Below the pieces are notes generated by a model that saw only the letters and a program-made list of their open reading frames with translations, had not been told where the DNA came from and made no database searches. Below, piece by piece: positions 1 through 13,200 of a stretch of 64,000 nt of DNA (position 1 is its first letter; each line of letters begins with the position of its first letter). A program made the translations under genes and the position numbers. Source of the DNA: Istiophorus platypterus (taxonomy: Eukaryota > Chordata > Actinopteri > Istiophoriformes > Istiophoridae); NCBI GenBank assembly GCA_016859345.1, contig CM029120.1, forward strand, positions 7,741,501 to 7,805,500, written 5' to 3'.

Positions 1-249
1 GGCGGTCGGTTTAGCCTCGGAGAGAGAGAGAGAGAAAAGGCCGAGTCTTACGTGCGGTTCTCCTCCACTTACCCGTCCATTGCACAAGAAAAAAACTGCA
101 GGTCTGAGGCGAAGGTAGGGCGGCAGACTTGCTTGATTTTCTTACAAAATGGCTGAACACACGGAGGCGAGCGCTGATTAGTCCAGGCACTTCCAAGAGC
201 CAGAAACAGGCGGGGACCGGCCCCTGCCGGAGCCGCCATTGGACAAGAC

Positions 250-297
250 GGCGGCGGCGGCGGCGACGGCGGCGGTGGTGGTGGTGGGGGGAGGAAA
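250..297. repeat. (CGG)n / (GGT)n triplet run
   Basis: A run of CGG triplets with one interruption grades into GGT triplets and then a G-run. It lies in the GC-rich promoter-like segment. Translations of this run in any frame (polyarginine, polyalanine) are low-complexity artefacts. Confidence 0.8.
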
Positions 298-396
298 AAA
301 AAAAAAGAGAAGAAGGCCGCGGCAAATTTCCAGTATTTTATATCATAGTGGTCATGTTTGTTATAGTTTTGTTTTTTGTTTTTTAATGCGAGGGAA

Positions 397-471
397 TCCT
401 CCTCCTCCTCCTCCACCACCTCCTCCTCCTCCTCCTCCTCTTCCTCCTCCTCTTCTTCCTCCTCCCTTTGG
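397..471. repeat. (TCC)n triplet run
   Basis: An imperfect TCC/CCT triplet run reads as (GGA)n on the minus strand. It ends immediately before a GTAAGT donor-like sequence on plus. The long polyglutamate and polyproline frames across it come from the repeat and are not called as genes. Confidence 0.8.
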
Positions 472-961
472 GTAAGTACGTTGTCACACTGAGATGAAAG
501 AAGGCCAGTGGTTTCCATTCCCCCCCCCTGTAAACCCCCCGGACCAGGTCTGGAGTTAAACATTAATTGAGTTTTATTAAGTGCACCAAGCTGAAACAGT
601 CTAATACAGCAAGTGCTGCAATGAACCTCCCTTTCACTAATGTCCCAGTGTTTATTGGAACCGTGTTAAAGAGATGTTGATTCAACCGTGTGGCCATTTT
701 CCTTGGGGGGGGCTGTAATCTGCAGTGCCGCTTTACGTTGGGAGACGTTCCTATTATTTTGTTCACCCTGTTCAAATAAGCAGGGGATGGGGGGGGGGCG
801 TCTAAAACAGCAGACACAGCTCTTTGCATAACGCAATGCAGTTCAACGGCAGCACAAGTCGCGGCCTCCGAAAGGATCGACACCCGTTTCACACGGTTCC
901 GAAGCAAAATGAGCACAATAAACTTCAGTGGTGAATCTAAAGCCGTTCCAGTGTCCATTGG
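472..961. other. Intergenic, no gene seen
   Basis: Unique-looking sequence with short C and G runs near 522-540 and 787-798. Frames on both strands lack recognisable domains or splice pairs. Confidence 0.4.
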
Positions 962-1238
962 CCGCTTTATCAATTCTATTTGATCAATCGCTGTGTCTAT
1001 ATAATGTCCGAAAGTGGTGAAACATGCTCGGAGAATTTCCCAGAGTCCAAAGTTTGTGATGATCGTTTTCATTTTGTTAATGGCAAAGAATGGTGTCAGA
1101 TTTTCAAATTATCTGAAACCAGAGAAGGTTTGAAAAAAGTCATTATTTTTGGTTATAAAAAAATAGTTACTGATTAATTTTCTGTCACCTGATGCATTGA
1201 TTATTTGACTAATCTCTGCAGCTCTAGTCCAACACTTG
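962..1238 (+). repeat. Dispersed repeat family A, copy 1
   Basis: A diverged copy of an interspersed element. Landmarks are an AT-rich GATTAAT-type start, 'gagaatttcccagagtccaa' near 1031, a segment with 'aaaccagagaag', and a terminus with 'ctctgcagctctag' near 1213-1227. The same landmarks occur in this order at 38995-39255 and in reverse complement at 15190-15480 and 54355-54640. I know this as a very common teleost noncoding repeat type but do not assign it to a named class. Confidence 0.6.
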
Positions 1239-4200
1239 AAATCTTACTGAGATAAAAGTACACAACAAAATTTACTCAAAGAATTAATGGAAAAAGTCCG
1301 GTACACAGAAAAAAACCCAATGTGAGTGGTACACCTTATGTTATCATTCAATTATTTATACTAATGCATTAATATTTAAGCTGAATTTCATGCCAATAGT
1401 GTGGCGCCAATGTTAACTACCTTATCTGGGTATTTTAATGTGTAATGGTGCATCTCATTTTTGAGCTCATCATATAAAATATTAAACTAGTAGCTTAGCT
1501 TTCAAATAAAAAAGTAGTGGAACTGTACCTGAGTAAATGGATCAAGTTTCGTTGATTTCATCAATGTAAATGAGATAAACGTCCCTGAGGATTGGGAGAG
1601 TCAAGCTAGAATTCTTTTATACTTGTTCAGCCTTCTTTCAAAGATTGTACAGCGTCTCAGTGACTAACATTTTGAGGCCCTATTCAAATTCATAGGTCTT
1701 GTGAAATATCTAGGTTTATTAGACTCATTATGATGTGTGAACTGCAGATCTGGTTTAGGTGGAGACAACACAATGGAGACAGTAAGTGCCCTGAAACTGT
1801 AGTTTGTCGGCACAACGTGTCATGTCGGGAAAATCAGCAACATATGCCGGCTCAAAATTTCCACACATTGAACAGAGTACAGAGCACGGGTATGGCTAAT
1901 TGCTTGGCTTGGGTTTCTGCCTGTGTGGGTGTGGAATACTATTTGCATAGCATATTATCAAGAGCGCCACTGAAAATCAGTCAGTTTCAAAGTCCAATTC
2001 CATTGAGTTAATCCAAGGTTAATGTATTTATTGTTTAATGTATTTAAGGTTAATACCCACCCGCCCTTGTTGGATGCAAAGGGAAGGAGTACTTTGATGA
2101 CAATAAAAGAAGTAAAACAAATACAACAATTTGATGGTATTACCAGAAAGGGATACTGTAGGGACCGGGGTCACGTGAACATAACATACACAGCTCAATT
2201 ACACACCACTCAAGGTATGTAAACACCCAACAGGGGCATGTGCTCCCTCGTATATAAGCAGAATCAGTGGAATAAATGCTATCAAAAAGTAGTGAACTGG
2301 AGGCAAAACAGCATAACATTTTTTAGAAAGTCTCATTAGGGAAGGTATTAAATATATAGACATATATAGTCAGAAAGGTCTAGGAAGGAATTTATTTCTC
2401 CTAATTTACGTTGTGGCCTATAGCACCTCAAAATCCAGCCAAGTAGGCGGCAGTTATATAGATATATGCTGGCTAATATGAAGAAGAAGAAGAGGGAGGC
2501 AGAGAGGCTTTCAGGTCAAGACGCACACAATTTTTTAATCCATTCCTTTGATGGAATTACCAGTTTGTATCACCGTGTTAGGAACTGTGGTGAAAGAAGT
2601 GCATGAAAGGCTGCAAGAGGTAACACAAACCCAGTTAAAGTGGCCAATGAACGTAGGACAAAGTGGCAAAGTGGTGATGTGTTCGAATAAGATGTGTGTA
2701 ATTTTGTTCCTGGAAAATATGAGCCATGGATGTCAGCTGGTGCTGGTGCTAGGGGGTGGGGGCAGACTTTAAAGGAAAATTAGTTCCATTGTTTTATCAT
2801 TCAATAGTTGTGAACCCAGTTGAATTTGTGGCTCATACTGGGGTAGCATTTGACATAGTAGTCACAGAGGAAAGGTAATTACCGGTACTTGTTACCATAG
2901 CAGCAATTAGATTTTGCTCAGCCCTCACGGAGGTGATTGGGGTGATTTATGTGTGCTGTCCTTTAACAGATTTGTGTATTGGGTCTTATCCCAGAAATAG
3001 AATTTTCTGTCTTTCCTTTGAACATTCATTTGAAGTCAAAACCTCTGTATCATTTTGCAAATTCCCACGACCTTTTTATATTCCACCAGTCCACTCCAGG
3101 ACATCTATGTTTTTCTTTCAAGTTTGTGTGAGAGTGTGGAAAAGCGTCGTCAGGGGTGTGTGACCTAAAAACAGCATACAATATATTCACTGTCTCATGA
3201 TGTGGAGCAGTTCTAAAGCTTCCATTAAATCACAGAGAATGTGCTTGCAAACAATACATGCCACATTCAGACTTGGCCCAAGAGGACTTTCGAATTGCTA
3301 TCTATCAGAGGCAGTACTGCTACAGCAAAACGCAATTTAATTATAGCAGCCGCGTTGAACAGTGCATACCTGATCTCCCTCTGATAAATGTAATTTTTCA
3401 GTGCCTCCCCTTCTTTGTGTCCTAAATTCAACATCCCTCTCTCCCTCCCTCTCTCTCTCTCTCTGATACAGACACACAGACACAGACACACACTTACAGT
3501 ATTTTGGACAAAGGACTTACAAAACAGTTGAGGTATGCCCTCTACTGTCATGTTCTGGGAAGTGCACATTACAAAACACTCAAACCAACCGGTGTCTTCA
3601 GTTTGAGAGGTGGAATCACATTGACTGCATACACAGTATGCCACTGCTTGAACTACTTCCTGGACTTTTTATGGTTTATGCTTTAACCACTTCCTCTTTC
3701 AAATTACATTTACAATAATATTCTACATTATCCGCTCTCTATAATTGAGGGATATTTCAAATGTATCTCAATTTCCTCCTCTTTTTACTGGTTACAGGTA
3801 TATTGCTCCTATAAAAATGGATAGATTATCTGCGTATAATTGTGTGTAAATCTCACAGAGATGTACACCCCCTCTACCCATCTGCGGCTCCATCAGCTAA
3901 GATGCCAAAACCACACACACCATTAACCGTGGCTTATGTGTACTGATCTATCTACAGTGTGTGTACATTTGATTAATTACATACACGCTTATCTGGCTTG
4001 CTGTAAACAAACAGTAGTTTTATTTGAGATTAAACATTTAGACGACCACAGCATAGATGAACAGGCATCGGTATAACACAAGGTTGCTTTTTCTCCTGCT
4101 GTCCCAGAGACCCACTATTAAGCGAAGCTTTTAGCTAAACAGATTTACATGTTTCTCTGTGTATGCATACAGCATGTATGTATGCACATTCCTGTAGATA

Positions 4201-5440
4201 TACAGATATACATGCGTATATACTGTTTATAAATTGACTATCAATTAGTCTCCTGCATAAAGTTTGTATCCTTCAAAATGTTGAAAAAATGTTGCATGTA
4301 GGTCAGCTTTCGATGAGAGTTTTTTGTATGTGTGGAATAAAAAACTTCTGGCAGTTACATTGAAATAATCCAACAACTTTAAAAAGTTAAATAGCATAAT
4401 GGATACAAAATTTTTCAAGACACCAACAGTAGTCTGCTTATTACCTACCACTGAAGTTGCACTTTATAGTTATTGAGTGAAAAATTGGTTTATCATTCTA
4501 CTACACTTGTGTTGCAACCCTGAAGGGTTGAAGGCAGTGTTTTTTTCCAGTGGGTCATCATGACCAGGAGCAGAGCAGGAAAAAACCTGGTCTAAAAATG
4601 GCAGCAGACAGACAAGTCCAAACAACTGAACCTGACAAAGGCACCAACAATACACACATTAAAAAAAATAAAAATAAAAAAAATTTACACATCAAATACA
4701 CTATACTGCCTCACAAAAAGGCCACAGGAAAGAAAAAAAACATGAGAGTCATTATAAGAAAGAAAGCTGCAAGTTGTACAATTACAGAAGAACTGCACAT
4801 ATGGAAAGCTTCGACTATATTTCATCCGTCCCTGCCTGTTGACCTCCCTTTGGAAGATGGAGGGGATCTTTCCTTTGGTGGTATGTGTAGGCAGGACTTG
4901 AGAAAATGCATCTGGCATCAAAGGTTGCAAAAGACTCTCAGGAGGCAGCAGAGTCCTACAGTCCCCTCACCGGTGATTTGCTTAAGACAGAGGGAACCGG
5001 TTGAACAATAGTTGGTGGATGGAGAGTGTTAGTCGAGACTCAGGATTAGCACCAACGTCAGAGGTTTTTTGAACTGTATGTCTGTTTGACGATGAGGATG
5101 AAATGGTGTGATAATGAGATGATGGTGATGATGTGTAGATGAAACAGAGGCATGGACGAGCCTAAGGGGAGCGGAAGCTTTTGGTGGCATTGACCTGGAC
5201 CATCCATGGCCTCCTCTAATGTCTGCCAAGCAGGTGAGGAGACTAGGGCCAAAATGTCTTTCAATAGGCTTTAAGAGCTTTGAATTGCCTTAGTGCAGAT
5301 GCATGATTTGTCTTGCTAGTAAACTGCAGTTTAAAATAGCTAGACTGTTGACCTATTGCTGACACAATAATTGCTTAAAGCTTGGGTACCTGGGAATAAA
5401 TAAATTCTGTGTTCTTGGGCTTGAAAGACTGAAGGTCACC
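1239..5440. other. Intergenic region, no gene seen
   Basis: About 4.2 kb of AT-rich sequence with only short frames and no recognisable protein. It holds a (CT)n/(CA)n patch at about 3445-3492 and an A-rich patch at 4660-4740. Part of it could be distal 3' flank of palm, but nothing in the sequence proves this. Confidence 0.5.
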
Positions 5441-5640
5441 AGGGATTTTTATTTATTTTTTTTGTAAGAAAAGCCTTCAATTGTCCAAGTATTTCTTATT
5501 TTTCTGTAACTATTCAAGTACTATTGGGGCCAGTTCTAAAGACAAAGCTTCAGGGGTTAAACTGGGAGCAAGCAGGACAGAAACCAGCAGCCAACCAACA
5601 CACAGAATCATCAGATTTTATTTGGTACATAAAGAGACAA

Positions 5641-5672
<32 letters not shown>

Positions 5673-6783
5673 AGGGTGGGCTGAGCAAGCCCACCTCTTC
5701 TTATTGTGGTAGAACAAATCCCAATTTAACCCCTGGATTTACATTCATGTGAACGTGATAGCATATAATAGAGACCTAACAAAGTGACAAGACAGTCAAA
5801 GTGTTGCAAGGCTTTCATGCAGTGCTACCTCATAAGATTTACACTCATTCTACTGTTGAGAGCGCAAAATTATTGAAGCGTTTCTAATCATTGTGCAATG
5901 GTTTGTTGTGACTCTACTGATCAGAAAGTGAATCTATCCATCTTATTTTAAAAAATACAAAAGCCGTGGTCTTCATGTACATATGTCACATAAAGCATGT
6001 ATGAGAAGCTAATGCAGTTTGCAACTTGGTCAGTGCTCTAATTTTCCTCTTGTCCCTGTGCTGTAGATTTCTTTTAAAACTTGATGCACATCTCTAACAC
6101 TGGAAATTATATTTACTGTTACTGATAGTAAAACTAAGTGACTAAAGATATGAGCACACATGAGTCTACGAAAGCACAGACACTTGTGATGATTGTAATG
6201 CAAATCTGGTAGTGCTTACAAGCTTACATGCAGTTAATGGTTGGAGATGATATAGAGAACCGAAAACAATAAATACATTGTATAAAACATAATTTCATAT
6301 CAATATATTAAAATACTATTTAAAATAATATCTTAGACAATATTGTAATATGAAATTGACTGATAAATAGTTGGTAGGCCTACACAGAGAAATCTATAAT
6401 AAGTATCTGTGTCCTTCATAGTTTGATGTTTTGACTTAAATGATGTCCTTTCCAGATTTCCCCCAGAGGGTAGCAGTACAATCCAGAGAGCTAATACATT
6501 TTCTTTTTTTTTCCAACAATAATAACAATGAACTTACAGTACACAGTCCCATAATAAAGATATACATAATGAATACAATATAAATGTCAAGACAGAAAAA
6601 TAGAAAAATATCAATAGAAATCAAAAGTCAAATACATATCAGAGAAAGTATACAGAGTAAAGTGTACTTATGAGTCTTTGTGGTTCTTGTTGTAGCTGGA
6701 GCTTGTATTGGCTCTCATTGTTGGTATATTGGCTGTGTACTTCGGTTTTTGTTTGTGTTTTTTGTTTTTTTGTTACCAGTCCT

Positions 6784-6827
<44 letters not shown>

Positions 6828-6957
6828 GTTACACACATCTGCAAATACAGACACATGCAATGGCACACATGCCTGGACAGGTGCAGGTGTGTACTCATCC
6901 ACGCACACACATACACACATGCCCACGCCCACACTCACATATGCGTGCACACACAGC
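5441..6957 (-). other. palm: Probable palm 3' UTR and flank
   Basis: This sequence follows the palm stop codon on the minus strand. AATAAA-type polyadenylation signals on minus (TTTATT on plus) occur at 5617-5622 and twice at 5448-5457, about 1.3-1.5 kb after the stop, a plausible UTR length. It includes a poly(T) run at about 5645-5672 and a (CA)n run soon after the stop. The UTR end is inferred; no transcript evidence is available. Confidence 0.4.
6785..6826. repeat. (CA)n microsatellite
   Basis: Uninterrupted CA dinucleotides, followed to about 6960 by degenerate CA-rich sequence. The (CA)n lies in the presumed palm 3' UTR, where the minus-strand transcript would carry (UG)n. Confidence 0.9.
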
Positions 6958-7337
6958 TCACATGACCGTGCAGCATTTGCAGGTCTGTTTCTTCTCCTTT
7001 TCCTTCTCCCCCTCCTCCCCACCTCCGTTGGCCTTTTCTTTCTCTGCCATGCTCCCGTTGGGTGGAGCCGGATCTTCTGTGGCCGCCTCTCCTCCCGCTT
7101 TCCCCTCCCCATCCTCGATCACAACAAACTCAGCCTTTACGTTGCCGTCCACCCCTTCCATGCCCAGGGCCGTGCGGGTCTCCTGCTCCTCTTCAACGGT
7201 CTTGTAGCCCATGAACACCAGGGTGACGGGGTTGTCTGCACTAGCTTGGTCAGGACTGGGACCCAGCAGCTTGGCCTCAATCCCTGTCACCTCTCTCTTG
7301 GGGGTCTGACCAGAGTTCTGCACTACTCCATTTTCAC
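6958..7337 (-). CDS. palm: palm last coding exon with CaaX box
   Basis: Encodes 126 residues ending CKCCTVM-stop, with the acceptor ccctatag. A methionine in the last CaaX position favours farnesylation, and the upstream cysteines are expected palmitoylation sites, as known for paralemmins. An acidic and lysine-rich, glycine-rich low-complexity stretch precedes the cysteines. Confidence 0.93.
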
Positions 7338-10226
7338 CTATAGGGAGCACCAGAGTATTAATAAGAGGTTAGGAGAGAACAGAAGGAAAGCGCATAATCA
7401 GGGTAAGTGGGTAGGACAAAGAAAGTAAGGAAATATTTTTTTAATGACCTCCAGTGGAGAGGGAAAAACCTAATTTAACGAATGACAAGACCATTTTTAT
7501 CTCATTTTCCCCATTTTGACCAGGTGTTCAGGCGGCGTTATCATGGTTTCCTGTCTTATCATATGTTGCCATGCGTACCAAACTTACTTCCATTTTCTTT
7601 GGCCACGCCCTTACTAGCTGGAACGCCTGTCTCCAGTTCTTCAATCTCTTGCTCCAGCCTGGCTCAGGAACACACACACACACACACACACATGAAAATT
7701 AACCATTAATTATTAATGAATAAAGCTGACCATGCTATCCATAATGCCGTTAAACTATTTGTCAAGTCCATTTTTTACGCCAGGAGAAAATATCAAAATG
7801 TACTATTAACACTACCTAGTCGTTTGTATATTGTCTTCTTATGCTTGGATTATGCACCCAGACCAACACACATCAAGAAATGGAAAGAAAAATTACATTT
7901 TTACTGGTGGTTGTAATATCTTGTCGAAATTGCATTTTTCTTGAGTTTTGACTCAGTCTAGACATGAAAATTGGATTACATCTCACGATAAAAGCATTAT
8001 TAGCATCATTAACCTTGTTCTCTGACCCTGGCTGCGGTTCAAAAGGAAGCCACAGACATCAACCACCTCATTGCCAATGTTGTCCAGTGCAACCCAAGAG
8101 TTCTACTCCATGACTAATAAATATTGCTGATGCATGAAGAATGAGAGGATACAGTATCTCTTCCTGCCGTTTACAGTTTTTCATTAGTATTGGAAAAATG
8201 CACCTCTAGAGAGAAAGCGTACACACGCCTTTACTCACTTGCAGATGGACTAATGTTCTGGACAGTCTGCTAATAAAGATCAGACATGTAGAGTTTTTTA
8301 AGACGCGTACCTGAGGATGACCTGCTCCAGAAGTTTGGTCTTCACCTCGTCCTCCTGTAGACGCTTCTGAGTCTCCTCCTCTGCTGGAGCTCCATCTAAC
8401 AACCAGCGCTCCCTCAGTGCCTTCGACTGCAAATGGACACAACAAATATAGACATGTAGTTGAGGACAAACATGGGAAAAAGTGATTCTGTAAGTCGGAT
8501 GATTGTTTCACTTTTCCATTAAAAAAAAAAAGTTCCGTAATAATGGTAAAAAAGAGGAATACATTTTTACCGTAACATCTCCTGATATCTCCATGTTGGG
8601 CGTATGAATGTGTATGTGTGCTATAATGAATGAGAACCTTTGATCATGTGTCTTTCATCAGGAGCAGCTGATTAATTCATTAGCAGAACTTCAGTCTCCC
8701 AGAATGCAGCGTGTTATCAGCTCCTTTTTCACTTGGACATCAGTGTAATTTCTTTCAGAGGAGATTAGTGGCACTTTCATTGAGTGAGAACAACAAGCCC
8801 TTTAGCTAATCTACAAAAAAAAAAAAAAATGACGACTGAGCGCATCCACCACTTCTCTGCTGACCGCTGCCACTCAGTGATTCTCTCACTTCAGCTGCTG
8901 CCAGCTTGTTGTTGCCAAGTGGACTATGGCACCCAGCCAGAGCATCAAGGCTTCTGGTGTTGCACCGAAAAAAGCAAAACTAACACGTAACTCTTATTAT
9001 AATACTCATTTGAGCATGTGATAGGCATTCTAGATAAGTCACTGAAAGATAAAAACAAAACAATTCTAATCTTGGACCCCATCGAACATTTCCTGGAGCA
9101 CGGCATTGATTACAAGAATATCTTTACTGACACAAACTGTGACTAGATTTGAAGACTAAATTGTAGATAAAGTTAATTGTAGGACAAGATAATTAAAAAC
9201 ACCAATGAATTGAAATAAATCACAACATGGGAATAAAATGGTTATCCTTTGTTCTATTGTGGACTTTATTATTTTCTTTGACTTCTTTGCCTCTTTTTCA
9301 ATCAGTGTTTGTTTTCTCTATCAATTTCCAGTCAGCCCAGTATCCTTATCTTTACTCTCCATCCACATTCCCTCCTGTAGATAAGCTAATATCAAAGCAA
9401 ATACTTGGCATGCTTTGACATAAATATAACAGTGTGTCCCAATCGCAGCTGTTAGACCATGCAGTGAAAGACAGCCCCGTCTTGGCCATATGGAAAAAGT
9501 GCAAGAAAGACCTTGTTTTCATGAGTCGGACTGAAAATCTGGACCTGTGCTTGATGTGAATTCCTCTTCAGTGATGCAACAAGATTTTCTACAGAAAAAC
9601 TCCCCATTTTTTTTTCCCTTCTCTGACTCGACCCCCACCCTTTCCTCTCTCTTGCTTGCATCAACTGTATATCTATCACGAAGTTCATGAACTCGAATTT
9701 GGTTGTAAATGTCATGGTGTATCTCCTTCAATTTTCTATGCATGTTTATATGTTTCTATCTGTTTAAGTGCCTGCTGTTCTGTTTTAACTCTTACTTTCA
9801 ACAGTGAATAATTCAGCTCCAGACACCAGGCTGCACAGAGCTTTACAGCACACACTCACACGGTGTAATTCAACACTCTTCATACCCCAGCCCTGCATGG
9901 TCTCTTGGGCACTGAATCTACCCCTACTTCCCTCGCTCCCTCTCTTTCTCTTTCTCATTCTCTTTCAATCTTGGTCACCCTCTTGCCACACCTTACTACC
10001 CCAATGCCTGACATCACTAATGTACTCACTCGTGCGTATGCAAACACGCGCTAAACACACAAACACACGCGCGCACTAACACACATATACACACACATAT
10101 ACACACACATACACACCAGTCTGCATGGACAGGCGTAAAACTGGGGCGCTGAAGCTACGTCTCTCTCCATTGTTCTTTGGGGTAAAAGCTGCTAACGTAG
10201 CAGACAAAGGGCGGAACTGTGGTACA

Positions 10227-10266
<40 letters not shown>

Positions 10267-13200
10267 CACCTAAATGTACTGAACAGCTGTGGGGATAAGA
10301 GCTTCATTTCAAAATCATTTAGCGTCTCTATTGTACAAAGTGACACTCCAAAATTCATTTTCTTCAAAATAAAATTTCTCCAGTCCATTTTAGTCTTGTA
10401 ATTTTCGCACCATTGCATTTAAAATTAGTCTTCAAAAGTTTTTCCCTTTTAAAAGAATGGTTTGACACTGTGGGAAATACAATAATTTTCTTTCTTGCCA
10501 TAATTAAGAATTAAGTAAGCTTGCATTTCTGTATGGTAAACATTAAGATTCAGAAAGAAGGTGTGTGTAGCCCAAACACTGGAAAAAGGGGGAAACAGCT
10601 AGTATAGCTGTCCGAAGGTGTCCGAGGTGTTTTTACACTTCAGGTTTGTACAAAATAAACAAAAAACATATGAGGTCTTACTAAGGCCTTGTTTAGACAG
10701 CCAGTGTTTTTGGTATATCCAGATTGTAGGAGAAGGCCTTGACAGAGAAAAATGATGGACCTCCATTTCTTGTACTTCAACGTAGGAAAGCCACATCACC
10801 AGCGTAACTACACCTACGTCACTATCATGGCAACACATGCAGATAGGCTGCTGATGTTTGGACACGCATATCCGATCTGATACCCCCTGCTGGTTCTACT
10901 TTCACATTTTTATCATACACCGATGAGAGTGTTATCAATATTCTCATCTAAGTCAAAAAAGAAAAGACAGGTATAGTTCTTTAAAAGTGTTAAACTGTTC
11001 CTTTAATAACTTTGTAAACGCATGTCAATGATAAGTGTTTGTAATTAATTTCATTTTCGAACGTTACCCTTCATATATTTCTCTATAAAATGTGTGTGTC
11101 CTATGTTTAGATAAAATTTTGACATTTAGAGGTCTTAATTAAAGGGACCACCAACTGCTACTTGCATAATCATATCTGCCACGGGTGGCTAATTAAAAAC
11201 AGAACTCTTATTAACACCCTCTTTGTTCACAACACTGTGTTACCTCATCTCAGCATCTTGTCTGTACTGTGGTGATCCTGTATAAGAGTGATTTAATGGT
11301 GAGGCAGGTACAGAGTTATAAAAACCTTGTGTGTAAACTTAGACATTTATTGGGTTTTCCACATGAATGCCGCCTCTGGAAAAGCAATACTTGCTGTGGT
11401 TTGCACAAAGAGCCTTCTAATGCTCCTGTACAGCGTGATTACACTTCCCCTCTGTGTGTCTGTGTCTCTATATGTGTGTGTGTGTGTCTGCATGTGAGAC
11501 GAAAGCGGGGTGCGGTGGGTGTAGGGGGCTGTTTCCTGTTGGTGGGAGTGGGACAAAAATCTGTTTCCTCTGCCAAAGCCCTCCGCATTGTCCGAGGCTC
11601 CTGTGTTCTTTTATGAAGCAACGCACACAAAAAACCATCACGCACACAAATACAGATACACATTTACAAAGGCTTGCTCTGAAAATAGAAAAAGTGGGAA
11701 CACGCAAGGGGTAACTGCACAGGTCACAAGCTGTTTTTGCCACAAACGCGCGCACGTCTGCACAGGCGCAGACGCATCACAACCTTTGCTCTTATCTGTG
11801 ACCTGCTGAATTGTCCGCGGCTGAAATAGCTTTGATAGTGCTGACACATGCGCTGACAAAAGCCTTGGCTCTGATATAATGAGTGTGTGTCTGCATGCAT
11901 GCAGATTTGAATGTGTGTGTGTGTGTGTGTGTGTGTATAAACAGCATGCAGAGGGGCTGCTAGTGTTATCTGCTGTCCATTCTGAACATTCCATGACAGC
12001 AGCGGTTAGGGAGTCTCTCTCTCACCATGTTGGTCTGATATTTTTGAAAAGAATCGCTGAGTGTAATATTGTTGTGCGGGTGTCAGACATTGTTCACACG
12101 TATGGTATGATTCCCGAAAACACAGGACTGACCATCAGTTTGTTTTCAGTTCAGGTAAGGGTCAGGGAGAGGCCAGTAGTTCAGGTTACAACTCTGCAAA
12201 AAGTTTTATCCCCTAAATACATTAATCATATGGATGTAATGGATCCAGTGAATTTAAAACAAAGCGGAATGTAGCAAAGAGGTTAAATACGGTGCTTGTT
12301 GCAAATATGCCAGTTCACTCACTGCACTTGAGGTCTGTCCGTTGACACCAGATAGGGGAATTTGTGAGTCAAGGTCAGGGTGATGATAAAAAAGAAAAAA
12401 AAAAATCCAAATAAAGGACCACACAAGCTACATCTGTAGTGAAATGACATAATAGATGATTTGATCCGACCCTTGTACGGCTTTTTTACTGAAAAACAAA
12501 AACAACAGGATAGTGTTTGTCACTAAAGCAACAGGACAGACAGACTAGGAGGGGTTATGTGTGCTACAGTGTATTAAAAAGAAGTGACTGCTTTTAAACT
12601 AAAGCTACCACACACTCCCCGCCTATGAAGAACATGTTAATCTTCCTTCCTCATTTACTTTAAAGGTGTTAGTAGCATCTTCTTCCTAGTTGTCTTTCTC
12701 GTGCTGTATTGATACAGTGTGTACAGCCAAGATGAATATAGTGCAGGCACTCAAGTGACCATATGCATTGCTATAAAGTTCACGAGGTGTTGTGAATTAA
12801 GCTGAAGCTGTAGGATGTGAAAAATAACACTTGCTTAATTTCCTTCATGGACTTAATCAGGGACATGAGGATGGATTTCTTTCCTGGAACTGATTCACAC
12901 TGATGCTAGTGTCTGTCTACTTAAAGCGGAAATAACAGGTAAACTAAAAACGTGTTCATAGACCCAAAATAAGCACAGAGAAGTATTTAGTGACAGAGGA
13001 CGTGGGTGTATTGGATGGCAGGAAGAAAGACTATGCAAAGATGCGGACAGACTCTGACTGTGTTTAGTGCACAGTGTGGCGATTAAAGCACGAGACAGGG
13101 CAACTTTTTGTGCTCAAACTGATAATATTCCCTGTGAGAACACACCATAGATATGTATTTGATCTTTTCAGTGTATTGCCTGCTTGAATTGCAAAGTACG

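Larger units (their letters stand above)
1..471. promoter_or_regulatory. GC-rich promoter-like segment with possible first exon of an unidentified gene
   Basis: The segment is rich in G, C and CpG and holds a CGG run (about 250-291). It also contains an inverted CCAAT box (ATTGG, near 237-241) and AAAATGGC, which resembles a YY1 site (near 146). Both strands carry a strong splice donor. On plus, GTAAGT begins at 472 just after a (TCC)n run. On minus, GTAAGT reads from 72 to 67 directly after a short ATG-containing stretch (codons M-D-G). No later exon fits the plus donor, since no further plus-strand exon was found in the window. A minus-strand gene leaving through the left edge is therefore the simpler reading. 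Gene identity is unknown. Confidence 0.35.

Noticed and set aside
6639..7428. Plus-strand frames of 157-252 residues over the palm last exon
   Set aside because: Opposite-strand shadows of the palm coding exon joined to the CA microsatellite (Thr-His runs).
10670..10870. Possible hAT-like repeat piece (gcctgtttagac-type start, atccgatctgatac end)
   Set aside because: Only a vague resemblance to fish repeats. No terminal repeats or second copy in the window to support it.
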